Below, one piece after another: positions 46,045 through 56,489 of a stretch of DNA of 64,000 nucleotides; position 1 is the first letter of the stretch, and every line of letters begins with the position of its first letter. The notes under the pieces were generated by a model. That model was not told where the DNA came from. It worked only from the letters and a program-made list of their open reading frames with translations, and ran no database searches. The DNA comes from Muribaculaceae bacterium. GTDB taxonomy: Bacteria; Bacteroidota; Bacteroidia; Bacteroidales; Muribaculaceae. The stretch spans positions 185,068-249,067 of the forward strand of contig JAFLUA010000003.1 in NCBI GenBank assembly GCA_022508985.1. The letters are read 5' to 3'. The translations under genes and the position numbers were made by a program.

Positions 46045-47973
46045 ATGTACGTAATTACAGAACTCTACGAGATGTCCAACGAGCAACTTAAGGAGGTAGC
46101 TCAAAATATGGGCCTTAAGAAAATCGACGATTCGGACAAAGAAAAACTCGTTTATCGTATTCTTGACCATCAAGCTGAATCTAACGCAGCAGAAGCGGCG
46201 GCAGCTCAACAAAAACGTCGTAAAGACAACGACGACAAGCAACCCAAAAAGCGCGGCAGAAAGAAGAAAACTGAAACTGCCGACAGCACTAACTCAACAG
46301 AAGTAGCTGTTGAAGCTACCCCGGAACCCGAACAAGAAGCAGTGGCACCGCAGAAGAAAAAACGCGGTCGTCCAAAAAAACAGGCCGAAAATAACGATAA
46401 TACAAAAGTTAATAACGACCCCGTAATAGCCGACAACAAAGACGAAGAAAAATCGGCACAACAAGAAAACCTTGCCCAGGCGCAAACTAAAACCGAAGTG
46501 CCTCAACAAGAGGGCGCACAAAATGCCGAACACGCCTCTCGGCATAACTTTATGCCTTCGAAAGACAGTTCGCTTGGAGCTTTCTTCCCTCGCGGTGAAG
46601 GGCGTAAGTTTGTACCACGCAGTCAACGCGAAAAAGAAGAATCGGAGCGTAACATAGGGCAACAAAACACCCATCAGCAATCGTTACAACAGCAGCCTCA
46701 ACAAAATCAAATAAAGAGTCCTATTGTTTTAACAGAACCTACAGCACAAAACCAACAGATAGGAAATCAAAACCAACAGGGACAAGGCAAGAAAAAAAAT
46801 AAAAATCGCCAAAATCAACAAAACCAACAGCAAGTACGCTATCCTCGTTACGACTTCAACGGAATACTTGAAGCTACTGGCGTGCTTGAAATAGTGCCTG
46901 AAGGATATGGTTTTCTACGGTCGGCCGATTTCAATTATTTAGCCTCACCCGATGATATATATGTAACACAAGCACAAATAAAAGCTTTCGGACTTCGTCA
47001 AGGCGATGTTGTAGAAGCAACCATACGTCCTCCTAAAGAAAACGAAAAATATTTTCCTCTAACCGACGTAGTGCGCGTTAATGGACGCTCCTTAGAGTTT
47101 ATACGCGACAGAGTGGCTTTTGAACATCTCACTCCACTTTTCCCTGATGAGAAATTTAATATCACCGGAGGGATGTCGTGTACATTGTCGACACGTGTCG
47201 TTGATATGTTTTCGCCTATAGGTAAAGGTCAGCGCGGCCTCATAGTAGCACCTCCAAAAACAGGTAAAACTTTATTGCTTAAAGATATAGCCAACGCTAT
47301 AGCTGAAAACCACCCCGAAACATATATTATGATACTTCTCATCGACGAACGTCCTGAAGAAGTAACCGACATGCAACGAAGCGTTAATGCCGAAGTAATA
47401 GCTTCGACATTCGATGAGCCTGCTGAGCGCCACGTTAAAATATCATCGATAGTGCTCGACAAAGCTAAACGAATGGTAGAATGTGGTCACGACGTAGTGG
47501 TGTTGCTCGACTCTATCACACGATTGGCACGAGCCTACAATACAGTAGCTCCTGCCTCTGGTAAAATACTATCAGGTGGTGTTGATGCCAATGCCCTTCA
47601 AAAACCAAAACGCTTTTTCGGTGCCGCACGTAATATAGAGGGCGGCGGCTCGCTCACTATCATAGCAACAGCACTTACCGAAACAAGTTCGAAAATGGAT
47701 GAAGTTATTTTCGAAGAGTTCAAAGGTACGGGCAATATGGAATTACAACTCGACCGTAAATTGTCGAATAAACGCATTTTCCCGGCTGTTGATATTATGG
47801 CGTCGAGTACCCGTCGCGACGACTTGTTGCTGCGCCCCGATACCCTCAACCGCATGTGGATATTACGTCGATTCTTGTCGGATAGAAATTCTATCGAAGC
47901 CATGGAATTCATCAAAGACAGAATGGAACGTACCCGCGACAATGATGAATTACTCCGCACTATGGGCGATTAA
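46045..47973 (+). CDS. rho: Transcription termination factor Rho with disordered insertion
   Basis: A 642-residue Rho, about 220 longer than E. coli Rho (419). The Rho_N helical domain is at 1-40 ([22 protein letters not shown]). Residues about 50-265 are low complexity: Lys/Arg-rich patches ([17 protein letters not shown]) and Gln/Asn-rich tracts ([17 protein letters not shown]). The RNA-binding cold-shock domain follows ([22 protein letters not shown]), then the hexameric ATPase with Walker A APPKTGKT (402-409) and [12 protein letters not shown]. The insertion is a Bacteroidota trait; in B. thetaiotaomicron Rho it is reported to drive phase separation. A 150-base leader could serve autoregulation. 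Confidence 0.97.
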   Translation: MYVITELYEMSNEQLKEVAQNMGLKKIDDSDKEKLVYRILDHQAESNAAEAAAAQQKRRKDNDDKQPKKRGRKKKTETADSTNSTEVAVEATPEPEQEAVAPQKKKRGRPKKQAENNDNTKVNNDPVIADNKDEEKSAQQENLAQAQTKTEVPQQEGAQNAEHASRHNFMPSKDSSLGAFFPRGEGRKFVPRSQREKEESERNIGQQNTHQQSLQQQPQQNQIKSPIVLTEPTAQNQQIGNQNQQGQGKKKNKNRQNQQNQQQVRYPRYDFNGILEATGVLEIVPEGYGFLRSADFNYLASPDDIYVTQAQIKAFGLRQGDVVEATIRPPKENEKYFPLTDVVRVNGRSLEFIRDRVAFEHLTPLFPDEKFNITGGMSCTLSTRVVDMFSPIGKGQRGLIVAPPKTGKTLLLKDIANAIAENHPETYIMILLIDERPEEVTDMQRSVNAEVIASTFDEPAERHVKISSIVLDKAKRMVECGHDVVVLLDSITRLARAYNTVAPASGKILSGGVDANALQKPKRFFGAARNIEGGGSLTIIATALTETSSKMDEVIFEEFKGTGNMELQLDRKLSNKRIFPAVDIMASSTRRDDLLLRPDTLNRMWILRRFLSDRNSIEAMEFIKDRMERTRDNDELLRTMGD

Positions 47974-47984
47974 TTATTTAATAT

Positions 47985-49460
47985 ATGGCAGCTAAATACA
48001 ATATTGGCGACGATTTCCGCCGTCGCATTAAAGAAATAAAGTTAACACGATGGATTCGTTTTGGCCTTGTTTCTCTATTATTCCTTTTATGGGTAATATG
48101 GATGCGCACGTGGTGGCTCGCTATTTTTGAAATATTACTATTTGACATTTATATAACGGGTTATATTCCTTTTACTTGGTGGAAAAAAAGCGAATCAAAA
48201 ACAGTACGCGGCATAATGGGATGGGTCGACGCTATAGTGTATGCCCTTATCCTCGTTTATTTTGTGTTCGCTTTTATAGGGCAAAACTATCAAATACCAT
48301 CAAGTTCGCTTGAAAAAACATTACTCACAGGCGATTATCTTTGGGTTAATAAATTTGTATATGGCCCGCGAGTACCTATGACTCCAGTTAATTTTCCTCT
48401 TGTACACAACTCTTTTTTGGGCCATAAATCTTACTTAGACCATCCTTATATAGAATATCGCCGCCTTAAAGGGCTGCGCAAAGTAGAAGAGGGCGACATC
48501 GTGGTGTTTAATTTCCCGGCCGGTGATACCGTATCTACAAAATTTGAAGATACCCCGCAATACTACGACATTCTCGTTAAACAATACGGTAGAGATGTTG
48601 TTCATAACAATAAAATAATGTTTGGCGACATTATCTATCGACCTGTCGACCGGCGACAAAATTTTGTAAAGCGTGCTATAGCTTTGCCCGGACAATATCT
48701 TAAAATTGTAAACGACACGGTCTATATAGATGGCGTAGTACGGGATTTTCCCGAAAAAGTACAATTCAACTATCTCTTCGCTACTTCTTCTCCTTTAAGC
48801 GAACGCGATTTGAAGTCACTTGACATTTCTCCCGACGATATATCACAATTTGAAGAAGGGTCGGTGTCAAGAAAAAACGTACAGCCATTCCTTCGCAATG
48901 CACCGGCAAATGCAACAGCTTATATTGCGCCATTAACGCAAGGTATGATTGAACGTATGAAAGAAAAAGGTAAATTACTTTCATATATAAAATTCAGCAA
49001 CGTTGCTCCTTTCTTTTATGGAAATGTTATGAACAGTATGGTGTTCCCATTTGGAGAAAAAGGCTCGTGGACTTTATCTAATTATGGAGGCGACAACGGT
49101 CTTTTTATACCTGCTAAAGGCAGCACTATAGAATTAAATAGTGATAATTGGATAACATATCAGCGTTGTATCAGAAATTATGAGGGTCATACCGATGCTT
49201 ATTTTGATGAAAATCTACAAAAAGTTATAATAGACGGAAAAGTAGCCGATTATTATACTTTTGAATTAGATTATTATTGGATGATGGGCGATAATCGCGA
49301 TAATTCTCAAGACTCTCGTTTCTGGGGTTTTGTACCTGAAGACCATATAATAGGCACTCCAATGATAATACTCGCTTCATTTGATAATAACCGACGATTG
49401 TTTGACGGAAGAATACGTTTCAATCGTATCTTTCGCAGTGCCAATCCCGACAAGAAGTGA
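47985..49460 (+). CDS. lepB: Signal peptidase I
   Basis: A 491-residue type I signal peptidase of the long Bacteroidota kind. Three membrane segments lie before the catalytic part (about 20-100). The catalytic Ser108 lies in IPSSSLEKTL (Leu where many have Met), the general base Lys229 in FVKRAIALPG, and box E at Gly435-Asp439 is MGDNRDNSQDSRFWGFV. About 205 residues separate Lys229 from box E, longer than in E. coli LepB. It removes signal peptides at the inner membrane. It follows rho by 11 bases and ends overlapping wbqC. Confidence 0.94.
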   Translation: MAAKYNIGDDFRRRIKEIKLTRWIRFGLVSLLFLLWVIWMRTWWLAIFEILLFDIYITGYIPFTWWKKSESKTVRGIMGWVDAIVYALILVYFVFAFIGQNYQIPSSSLEKTLLTGDYLWVNKFVYGPRVPMTPVNFPLVHNSFLGHKSYLDHPYIEYRRLKGLRKVEEGDIVVFNFPAGDTVSTKFEDTPQYYDILVKQYGRDVVHNNKIMFGDIIYRPVDRRQNFVKRAIALPGQYLKIVNDTVYIDGVVRDFPEKVQFNYLFATSSPLSERDLKSLDISPDDISQFEEGSVSRKNVQPFLRNAPANATAYIAPLTQGMIERMKEKGKLLSYIKFSNVAPFFYGNVMNSMVFPFGEKGSWTLSNYGGDNGLFIPAKGSTIELNSDNWITYQRCIRNYEGHTDAYFDENLQKVIIDGKVADYYTFELDYYWMMGDNRDNSQDSRFWGFVPEDHIIGTPMIILASFDNNRRLFDGRIRFNRIFRSANPDKK

Positions 49461-50128
49461 AAACTAATGACATATTAAAGAGCGACTGCTGCGATAGAGT
49501 AGCGGCTGCTCTTTTACCTCCTCGCCTATTTGCATCTATTGCTTATTATACTTTAATGTATAAATATCCGATAGTATCTATTGATACAGAAGCTAAATAC
49601 ATTAAAAACAATAAAACTACACATAGATTTTCTATTGCTGACACCCGAGGCCCTCTTAATTTAACTATACCTGTTAGCAAACCATCAGGCGCCACTAAAT
49701 GGAAAGAAGTTGAGATAAGTAATCACGGACGCTGGTATGAAACTATACCCATAGCTCTGGAATCGGCTTATGGTAGAACTCCTTTTTTTGAATTTTATAT
49801 AGAACGCATATTACCTTTATTTGATTTAAGAAAAGAATCTATTATAGAGTTGTGTATAAGAGCTGACCAAATTGTTAGAAACATTATCAATTTCAATGTA
49901 GATATAAAAGAAAAAAGTTCTGATATCATATACAACGACTTTACAAATATAGATATCGACAGTATTTTCATTATAAAACCATATTGGCAAGTAAGAAAAG
50001 AACAACTCGGATTTATTCCTAATCTTTCTATATTAGATCTTATATTTAATCTTGGTCCGGAAGCCGAACTTTATATAGAAAACTTATCAACATTAATTGT
50101 TGAAAACAACTCAATAAATAATTCATAA
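49457..50128 (+). CDS. WbqC family protein
   Basis: A 223-residue protein of the WbqC-like family, found near glycan or aminosugar genes but of unproven role. Visible landmarks are LPPRLFASIAYYTLMYKYPIVSID at the N-terminus, FSIADTRGPLNLTIPVSKP and PFFEFYIERILPLFD. Start is a GTG at 49457, which overlaps the lepB stop (GTGA), so translation is coupled. Codon use is clearly more AT-rich than in rho, with many AAT, ATA and TTA codons. It is the last gene of the rho-lepB unit, with no clear terminator after it. Confidence 0.88.
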   Translation: MKTNDILKSDCCDRVAAALLPPRLFASIAYYTLMYKYPIVSIDTEAKYIKNNKTTHRFSIADTRGPLNLTIPVSKPSGATKWKEVEISNHGRWYETIPIALESAYGRTPFFEFYIERILPLFDLRKESIIELCIRADQIVRNIINFNVDIKEKSSDIIYNDFTNIDIDSIFIIKPYWQVRKEQLGFIPNLSILDLIFNLGPEAELYIENLSTLIVENNSINNS

Positions 50129-50524
50129 TTTCACATTAGTTAGTTTTGAAATATTGAATTTTTATATAGGAATAGTTAGAATAAAAAAAGCAAATTATAG
50201 ATAGAAAATTTTTTATTGAATTATGAGGAATATTTATACATCATTTACTCATTTTTAATGATAAAATAATTATAAAATTACATACATAATTACTTTTCAA
50301 CATAATGTTTATAACATAACTATTATATTGATTTTTAATTATTTATAATGTTTATAAAGTGTATAAAATAAAACTAAATACTACAATAAATCAATAATAC
50401 AATACATTGTCAAAAAAGTTATTAAACATATCAACACCACTTATTGTTATTGATATTCCTTTTATACTATATTTAAATAATACATATAAAAAATATATAA
50501 ATTAAAAATAATAAATGGTGTTGA
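50129..50524. other. AT-rich intergenic stretch
   Basis: This roughly 400-base stretch is well over three-quarters A+T and has no coding frame or tRNA. A 12-bp imperfect inverted repeat lies at 50432-50443 (CAACACCACTTA) and 50512-50523 (TAAATGGTGTTG) with a 68-base spacer. I find no DnaA-box cluster. It may be decayed sequence or an untranslated region. Confidence 0.5.
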
Positions 50525-50568
50525 AAAAAAGCACTCCCGGAGAGTTTATCCGAGAGTGCTTTTGAAAA
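50525..50568 (-). terminator. Terminator of the FN3-type protein gene
   Basis: Stem GCACTC (50531-50536) / GAGTGC (50554-50559) continued by CGGA (50538-50541) / TCCG (50549-50552). On the minus strand it is followed by seven Ts (complement of 50524-50530). Confidence 0.85.
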
Positions 50569-50584
50569 GTTAAATATGATAATT

Positions 50585-53500
50585 TTACCTGATAACAATT
50601 TTGTAAGATTTATTATCCACTCTTACTATATAGATTCCTCTACTAAGAGCATAACCATTAACTTCATCGAGAGCAGTATTATTTATAACAACGCGTCCTG
50701 AGAGGTCACTTACTATAAGATTTTTACCTTTATAACCTATTAAGTGTAACAAGCCGGGTGTAGTATATATTTTATCATTTTCTTCAGATAAATTATTAAT
50801 ACCTGTGCTACTCGAAACAGAGTATGCCGAGAACATAGCAAATTGTTGGTCATTATCAAAATCGGCATCTATAAGAATTTCCACCCAGTCTTTATCATTG
50901 AATTTTTCAGGTAAAATGAAAGAATGATTCAACCATTTATTACCTTTTGGAAGGTCTTCCACATTTTCAGCTTTAATACCATAAGCATCGGCTAAAATAT
51001 GAAATTGAGCTGCATATGAACTATTATAACCTCCAAAATAATCAATAGAGAATTTTATATCAGAAAGTCCTTTAGTAGAGAATTTAGGTAATGAAAGTCG
51101 AGCCTTTACATTGGTAAGGCCTTCATCGGCAAATCCTATATAAGCTATTCCACTTTTATTAGCAAATAAAGGCGATAAAAGTTCTCCGGGGTCGTCTACA
51201 TACCAGTAAGTACCTTCATATTCAGGAGTAGGACGTTGAATCATAATAGGCTCGTAAGTTTCGTAATAATCGGGGAAGTTTTCTATTATAGGCAGGGTGT
51301 AAGGAGTACCAATAACTTCTGTAACAGATGTTATATAATCACTTTGGCCGGCGGCATTATATGCCATAATACCTAATCTTATCCATTGTTGTTCTGTACC
51401 AGCAGGTAATACATAGGTATATTCCATTTCATTCCAACCAACGTTGTCACCGAATTCCCAACCATTGTTGTAATACCATATAGTGTAGAAAAAGTCTTCA
51501 CCGATAGCACCTTCTTCACCACCTTCTACAGGAGGTGTCCATGTTAATTTCATACCCATATTGTCTTCTGTTATTTCAGCTTTAAGATTCTGAACAACAT
51601 ATGGGCGTACAAGTCCTGTGTATAATGTAATAATAGCTTCTCTACCCGATTTTCCGTTAATGGCGCAGGTAACTGTTATAAAATTGTTATTTTGAGCAGT
51701 GCCTATTTCAACAGTTTGTGGTGATCCTGGTTTGCCGATAACAACTTTTGTGTCAACTAATTCACCACGAACATCGCTACCTATTGTTTTGGGATAAGAG
51801 CATATAGTAGCAGTGATATCGGTAGTTTCGGGTATTAAGTCACCATTAGAAGTAAATTCAGGCATGTTAAATGTAACGGTAGCAGACAATTTACCATTAT
51901 CAGCGGCAACGGCATTAAGGTTGGTAGCGGCAACAGGTACATTATAGTCAATATCGGTGCGAGCAATATCCATATCTGAAATATGGAAAGATACAGAGTA
52001 TGTCACTGCATGGATACCTATGTAATAAGTACCGGCTTCTTTAACAGCAAAGTATTCTTTTATATCATCGCCACGCATATGTTCACAATGGTGGTCGGGT
52101 AAGATAACTTGAGTCATGGCTTCTACTGTAGGTTCTTTACCAATATAGACTGATATGGTGCCGCGAGTATCAGAGTCATGAACAAGTCCTGCTTCCATTA
52201 CGAATGCATAAGCTTTATCTACATCGTCAAAATAAATAGGCGGGAAGAAAAGCCAATCGTCGCCATCATAGCCTGAAGCAAATGCAGGGAAGGCCATATC
52301 TTCTGTATAACGCCAAGTAAGGTCTTTTCCATTACTGTCTTTTTTACCATCGACATTAGCAGTGGTGAATAGTTTTAATTCATATTCTTCCGGACGATAG
52401 TGAATAGACGGATTGAGAGTAAGGGGCTCGCCATAATTAATATAATTAGATTCTCCTTTCTCAGAGTCTTTTCCATTACAAGAAGCAACTATGTAGGCTG
52501 TATATGAAGTATAAGGTTTGCCTTTTGGAAAATCTATATTGATAGAAGTAGAAGTAGTTTCAACCACTTTTTCGTCATTGAGATACACAATGTATTTGAG
52601 CGAAGAATAGTCTACATAACCGCCATTAACACTTGTAGTAACAGCATCCCAAGAGAGAGTATTTTCTGTTAAAACAACATTTTGAGGTGTTGATGGATAA
52701 TCGGCACCTATCCATTTTTTTACAGTAGCCGGTAATGAGCGTTTATTATCTTTTACAGCCACCAAAGAAATAAGGTGCATATCATTGCTAATATTTTCGG
52801 CAGTGGCAGTAATGTTAGCACCTGCTGTTGCCGTTCCTTTATCAACAATATCACCATCAACCATTAGTAACCATTCAATATCACCTGTAAGAGAAGAACC
52901 ATCGTAAGTTTTTTCGGGTAGAGAGGCTGTTATAGTTCCTGTAGTTGATAAAGATTCAAAGACAACACTCTCAATAGTAGGCATAGCCGGAGCTTTGTCG
53001 TTTACATTGTCGAGAGTATTAACCATGAAAATATAATTTTCGGAAGAGTTACATGGTGCTATTAAAGTTGCAGTTTCACCTATCGGGTCTATACAGTACA
53101 TATAGGATTTGCCTGTAGAAGATAGATAAACATTCCATGTATAATTATTTTGATCGGGATTATATACTATGCCTGAAACAGTAGTGCCAAGATCATCTAT
53201 GTCAACATCAAAAAGAGGTGTTTGATTACCCTTATGGTCAACTGATACAAATTTACCGGCAGTGTTAACACCATAGAAAAGGTCATCTTGTATGTTGTAG
53301 CATAGAGATGTACATACTTCGCTAAAATCAACCTTTTTTACTTGAATGCTGGCATCGAAATCTGTTGAGGGAGCGCAGTTAAAGCCCATCGATTCACCGT
53401 CGTCGGCATATCCATATCCATAAACTTTATCGTCGAGATCACGATAAGCTGTTGTGATATAAAAATTGGTCATATCATTGGCATCGACATCAAGAGGCGT

Positions 53501-53998
53501 AAAATTGACAACGTCGCCGGTATTAAAATCTAATTCTACGTAGTTATACGACATAATACCGCCCATATATCGGTAAAGATTAAGACCGCAAATTTTACCA
53601 TCGCGATACCATCCACCATTCATAGTCATACCCCATCCGGTATAAAAATCAATCCACAAGAGTTTGCCTTCGGTAGAAGGGTCTATTTTGTAAAAACCTT
53701 GTTGCAGTTTTGAACCCGTATAATAATATAGATAACCATAAACATTTCCGCCGTCTTGTGCCGGTAGATTGTTTGGTTTATTTCTAAGCATAGGGCGGGG
53801 GGTAGCCTTTATATCCTGTGATGAATTAAAATTTTCAATATTGTTTAGAGTTTCAAATCGGGAAGTTGAAATAAACTTCTCTGGTAAAAATTGATTGTAA
53901 GATTGAGGTAACAGTGTTACATCCTTTTCACAAGGCTTGGAAGCATAGATGTGAAAAGCAAAACTTGTTAAACTTAATAGAACCAATAATTTTTTCAT
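50585..53998 (-). CDS. Large exported FN3-type protein with C-terminal sorting domain
   Basis: A 1137-residue exported protein. Signal peptide MKKLLVLLSLTSFAFHIYAS. Residues about 85-340 look like a beta-propeller or repeated beta module (YGYLYYYTGSKLQQGFY, then YGYGYADDGESMGF). Then fibronectin type III-like modules (PSTPQNVVLTENTLSWDAVT, VQNLKAEITEDNMGMKLTWTPPVEGG), a jelly-roll-like region (IGIHAVTYSVSFHISDMDIA), and a C-terminal domain with ILHLIGYKG-like beta strands ending SLSRGIYIVRVDNKSYKIVI, the Por/T9SS type A sorting pattern. Probably a surface or secreted adhesin or binding protein. AT-rich codon use; monocistronic. Confidence 0.85.
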   Translation of the reverse strand: MKKLLVLLSLTSFAFHIYASKPCEKDVTLLPQSYNQFLPEKFISTSRFETLNNIENFNSSQDIKATPRPMLRNKPNNLPAQDGGNVYGYLYYYTGSKLQQGFYKIDPSTEGKLLWIDFYTGWGMTMNGGWYRDGKICGLNLYRYMGGIMSYNYVELDFNTGDVVNFTPLDVDANDMTNFYITTAYRDLDDKVYGYGYADDGESMGFNCAPSTDFDASIQVKKVDFSEVCTSLCYNIQDDLFYGVNTAGKFVSVDHKGNQTPLFDVDIDDLGTTVSGIVYNPDQNNYTWNVYLSSTGKSYMYCIDPIGETATLIAPCNSSENYIFMVNTLDNVNDKAPAMPTIESVVFESLSTTGTITASLPEKTYDGSSLTGDIEWLLMVDGDIVDKGTATAGANITATAENISNDMHLISLVAVKDNKRSLPATVKKWIGADYPSTPQNVVLTENTLSWDAVTTSVNGGYVDYSSLKYIVYLNDEKVVETTSTSINIDFPKGKPYTSYTAYIVASCNGKDSEKGESNYINYGEPLTLNPSIHYRPEEYELKLFTTANVDGKKDSNGKDLTWRYTEDMAFPAFASGYDGDDWLFFPPIYFDDVDKAYAFVMEAGLVHDSDTRGTISVYIGKEPTVEAMTQVILPDHHCEHMRGDDIKEYFAVKEAGTYYIGIHAVTYSVSFHISDMDIARTDIDYNVPVAATNLNAVAADNGKLSATVTFNMPEFTSNGDLIPETTDITATICSYPKTIGSDVRGELVDTKVVIGKPGSPQTVEIGTAQNNNFITVTCAINGKSGREAIITLYTGLVRPYVVQNLKAEITEDNMGMKLTWTPPVEGGEEGAIGEDFFYTIWYYNNGWEFGDNVGWNEMEYTYVLPAGTEQQWIRLGIMAYNAAGQSDYITSVTEVIGTPYTLPIIENFPDYYETYEPIMIQRPTPEYEGTYWYVDDPGELLSPLFANKSGIAYIGFADEGLTNVKARLSLPKFSTKGLSDIKFSIDYFGGYNSSYAAQFHILADAYGIKAENVEDLPKGNKWLNHSFILPEKFNDKDWVEILIDADFDNDQQFAMFSAYSVSSSTGINNLSEENDKIYTTPGLLHLIGYKGKNLIVSDLSGRVVINNTALDEVNGYALSRGIYIVRVDNKSYKIVIR

Positions 53999-54126
53999 AA
54001 GACATATAGAAGTTTAAGTTTTTGCAAATTAAAGATAGCGCAAAAATAATATTTATTTCTCACTAAATGAAATAAAGATAAGTTAATTGAAACAAAAGTA
54101 GGGAATAATAGCCGCTAAAAAAATAT

Positions 54127-54157
54127 TTTGCAGTATAAAAAAAAATAGCTAATTTTG
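54127..54157 (+). promoter_or_regulatory. Promoter of the zapB-like/zapA unit
   Basis: TTTG at 54127-54130, a 19-base spacer and TAATTTTG at 54150-54157, followed by a purine-rich GGAAGGAA directly before the ATG at 54176. Confidence 0.75.
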
Positions 54158-54175
54158 TGAAAATTTGGAAGGAAA

Positions 54176-54475
54176 ATGGCAAAGGATTTTGCTGAGCAAC
54201 TGAGCCGAATAGGACATAAGAGCGAGTTACTATTGACGCGCTATAATGTGCTGAAAGAGGATAATGCACAGATGCGTAATCAATTGCTTGAATTACAAGC
54301 CTCGCTAACGGCCCGCGAAAAGGAAATAGAGCGGATGCGAGCCGAGCTCGAATATCTGCGAATATCATCGGCCTTAGCTCCTGATGCGGCTACTGCTCGC
54401 GAAGCTCGCGCCACTATCGCCGAATTAGTGCGGGAAATAGACGTCTGTGTCGCTGACTTGATGAAAGATATTTAG
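54176..54475 (+). CDS. ZapB-like coiled-coil protein
   Basis: A 99-residue helical protein with heptad repeats over most of its length (LLLTRYNVLKEDNAQMRNQLLELQASL, EKEIERMRAELEYLR). This size and the position directly upstream of zapA match the ZapB-like coiled-coil proteins of Bacteroidota. Such proteins assist Z-ring assembly at mid-cell. No other domain. It has a strong promoter and a good purine-rich ribosome-binding stretch. The name is by context and composition only. Confidence 0.75.
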   Translation: MAKDFAEQLSRIGHKSELLLTRYNVLKEDNAQMRNQLLELQASLTAREKEIERMRAELEYLRISSALAPDAATAREARATIAELVREIDVCVADLMKDI

Positions 54476-54493
54476 CACCCGCTTCCCTGCAAG

Positions 54494-54790
54494 ATGAATC
54501 AGCAGAAAGAACATAAGATAAAAATCAAAATATCTGACGTTGAAGTCTTTGAACTTCCGGTCAAGGAGAACGAAGAGTCGTTCTATAGTTATGTCGTTGA
54601 GCAGATTAATAATAACGTAAACCGCTTCCGATATGGAGCTAACTCTGATATCCCCGCGGTGGCTTTGGCTAAAGTAACGCTTTATTACGCTACGATGCTT
54701 TATAGACAGACCAACTTGATTAACAGTCAGACAGAGATGCTTAATAACTTTGAAGAGCGTATCGATGCACTCTTAAAAGCTATTGAATAG
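54494..54790 (+). CDS. zapA: Cell division protein ZapA
   Basis: A 98-residue protein of the ZapA family, which bundles FtsZ filaments. The N-terminal beta part is IKIKISDVEVFELPVKENEESFYSYVVEQIN with the family spacing, and the C-terminal half is a long helix (LAKVTLYYATMLYRQTNLINSQTEML). It follows the ZapB-like gene by 18 bases. Its 3' end overlaps a candidate promoter and the 5' side of the structured RNA described next. Confidence 0.9.
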   Translation: MNQQKEHKIKIKISDVEVFELPVKENEESFYSYVVEQINNNVNRFRYGANSDIPAVALAKVTLYYATMLYRQTNLINSQTEMLNNFEERIDALLKAIE

Positions 54791-54924
54791 GCACAATACA
54801 GGGATTCTTTTATCAAGCCCACGCAGCGCCAGCGACCTGTGCGCAGAGAGTATAAACCGCACTTTGAGCCCGTTTATCATGCTTAGAACGTGATAATTAT
54901 ACGGACTTTAAGTGCAATTTTTTT
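54759..54924 (+). ncRNA. Structured RNA candidate between zapA and rny (possibly 6S RNA)
   Basis: TAACTTTG at 54745-54752 inside zapA is a -7 candidate; the start would be about 54759 and the end is the T run at 54918-54924, giving about 165 bases. The two ends can pair: TGCACT (54766-54771) with AGTGCA (54911-54916), plus neighbouring TTAAA/TTTAA. The interior is long and imperfectly paired. A 6S RNA (ssrS) next to zapA is common in proteobacteria and I recall this neighbourhood in Bacteroidota. The alternative is only a terminator and leader of rny. No covariance model was run. Confidence 0.45.
54859..54924 (+). terminator. Strong terminator hairpin before rny
   Basis: Arms GCACTTTGAGCCCG (54859-54872) and CGGACTTTAAGTGC (54902-54915) pair over 14 positions with two mismatches and one G-U. 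An inner TTATCAT/GTGATAA stem follows, then AA and seven Ts at 54918-54924. Confidence 0.75.
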
Positions 54925-54945
54925 AACACATATAAAACCAAACAT

Positions 54946-56487
54946 ATGTCTTTTATTATTTACATAGCCGTAGCTCTGATTGCCGCCGCATTATCGGCAG
55001 GAATAACGGTTATAGTACAACGAAAAATGTCTGCTTCGAAAGCTAAATTAATATTGGCAGAAGCTGAACGCAAAGCTGAAGATATCAAGCGTGACAAAGT
55101 GATGGAAGGCCGTGAAGAAGCCTTGAAGATAACGGCTGAGGCTGAAAAACAGGCTAATCAAAAAATGTCGAAAATACAGTCGACAGAGGCTAAAATGAAG
55201 CAACGTGAGCTTCAACTAAACCAACAACAAAGCGAAAACCAGAGAACAAAAAACGAATTAGAGAATCTACGACACAATCTCGACGCTCAACAAGGGGTTA
55301 TCAACCAGCGCCAAAGCCAGTTAGATGAAATGCACCATCAGGCGCAAGACTTGTTAGAGCATATATCAGGTTTATCGTCGGCCGAAGCAAAAGAAAAACT
55401 CATAGAAAGCCTCAAAGACGAGGCGAAAACAGCAGCAGCTTCTTACATAAACGACATAATGGACGATGCAAAACTTACAGCCAACAAAGAAGCTAAGCGC
55501 ATCGTAGTGCAGTCGATACAACGTGTGGCTACGGAGACGGCTATCGAAAACTCTGTTACGGTTTTCCATATCGATTCCGATGAAATAAAAGGCCGAATAA
55601 TAGGTCGTGAGGGTCGTAATATACGCGCTTTGGAAGCCGCCACCGGCATTGAAATTATAGTTGACGATACACCCGAAGCCATCGTTCTTTCTGGTTTCGA
55701 CCCCGTGCGCCGTGAGATAGCGCGTCTTGCTTTGCACCAGTTGGTAGCCGACGGCCGTATACATCCGGCACGTATTGAAGAAGTGGTGACTAAAGTTCGT
55801 AAACAACTTGAACAAGAGATAATTGAGACAGGTCAGCGCACAGCTATCGACCTTGGAATACATGGCTTGCATCCTGAATTGATACGTCTCGTGGGTAAAA
55901 TGAAATATCGTTCGAGCTATGGCCAGAATTTGTTGCAGCACTCTCGTGAGACTGCAAACTTATGCGCCGTAATGGCTTCGGAATTAGGATTAAATCCCAA
56001 AAAAGCACGTCGCGCAGGTCTTCTTCACGACATAGGCAAAGTACCCGATGAAGAACCCGAGTTACCGCACGCATTGCTTGGTATGAAATTGGCGGAAAAA
56101 TATAAGGAAAAGCCCGAAATATGTAATGCGATAGGCGCTCACCACGATGAGGTTGAACAAACCTCGTTGCTTGCACCTATAGTTCAGGTTTGCGACGCCA
56201 TTTCGGGTGCTCGTCCCGGTGCCCGTCGTGAGATTGTAGAAGCATATATCAAACGTCTAAACGACCTCGAACAACTCGCTTTAAGTTATCCCGGAGTTAT
56301 AAAGACCTATGCTATACAAGCAGGCCGCGAGCTCCGCGTTATCGTAGGTGCCGACAAAATAGACGATGCCGAAACAGAAAAACTCTCGACAGAAATAGCT
56401 CGTCGTATACAAGACGAAATGACATATCCAGGCCAAGTGAAAATAACCGTTATCCGCGAAACGCGCTCGGTAAGTTTCGCTAAATAA
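54946..56487 (+). CDS. rny: Ribonuclease Y
   Basis: A 513-residue membrane-anchored endoribonuclease that starts mRNA decay. It has an N-terminal membrane helix ([21 protein letters not shown]), a long charged coiled coil (about 30-190), a KH RNA-binding domain with [22 protein letters not shown], and an HD catalytic domain with [32 protein letters not shown] and GAHHDE. All key residues are present. RicT follows 2 bases after its stop. No clean promoter lies between the upstream hairpin and its ATG, so transcription may start inside the structured region or read through. Confidence 0.97.
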   Translation: MSFIIYIAVALIAAALSAGITVIVQRKMSASKAKLILAEAERKAEDIKRDKVMEGREEALKITAEAEKQANQKMSKIQSTEAKMKQRELQLNQQQSENQRTKNELENLRHNLDAQQGVINQRQSQLDEMHHQAQDLLEHISGLSSAEAKEKLIESLKDEAKTAAASYINDIMDDAKLTANKEAKRIVVQSIQRVATETAIENSVTVFHIDSDEIKGRIIGREGRNIRALEAATGIEIIVDDTPEAIVLSGFDPVRREIARLALHQLVADGRIHPARIEEVVTKVRKQLEQEIIETGQRTAIDLGIHGLHPELIRLVGKMKYRSSYGQNLLQHSRETANLCAVMASELGLNPKKARRAGLLHDIGKVPDEEPELPHALLGMKLAEKYKEKPEICNAIGAHHDEVEQTSLLAPIVQVCDAISGARPGARREIVEAYIKRLNDLEQLALSYPGVIKTYAIQAGRELRVIVGADKIDDAETEKLSTEIARRIQDEMTYPGQVKITVIRETRSVSFAK

Positions 56488-56489
56488 TT

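Noticed and set aside
50129..50524. AT-rich gap as a replication origin
   Set aside because: No DnaA boxes or iterons were seen, and the neighbouring genes are not origin markers.
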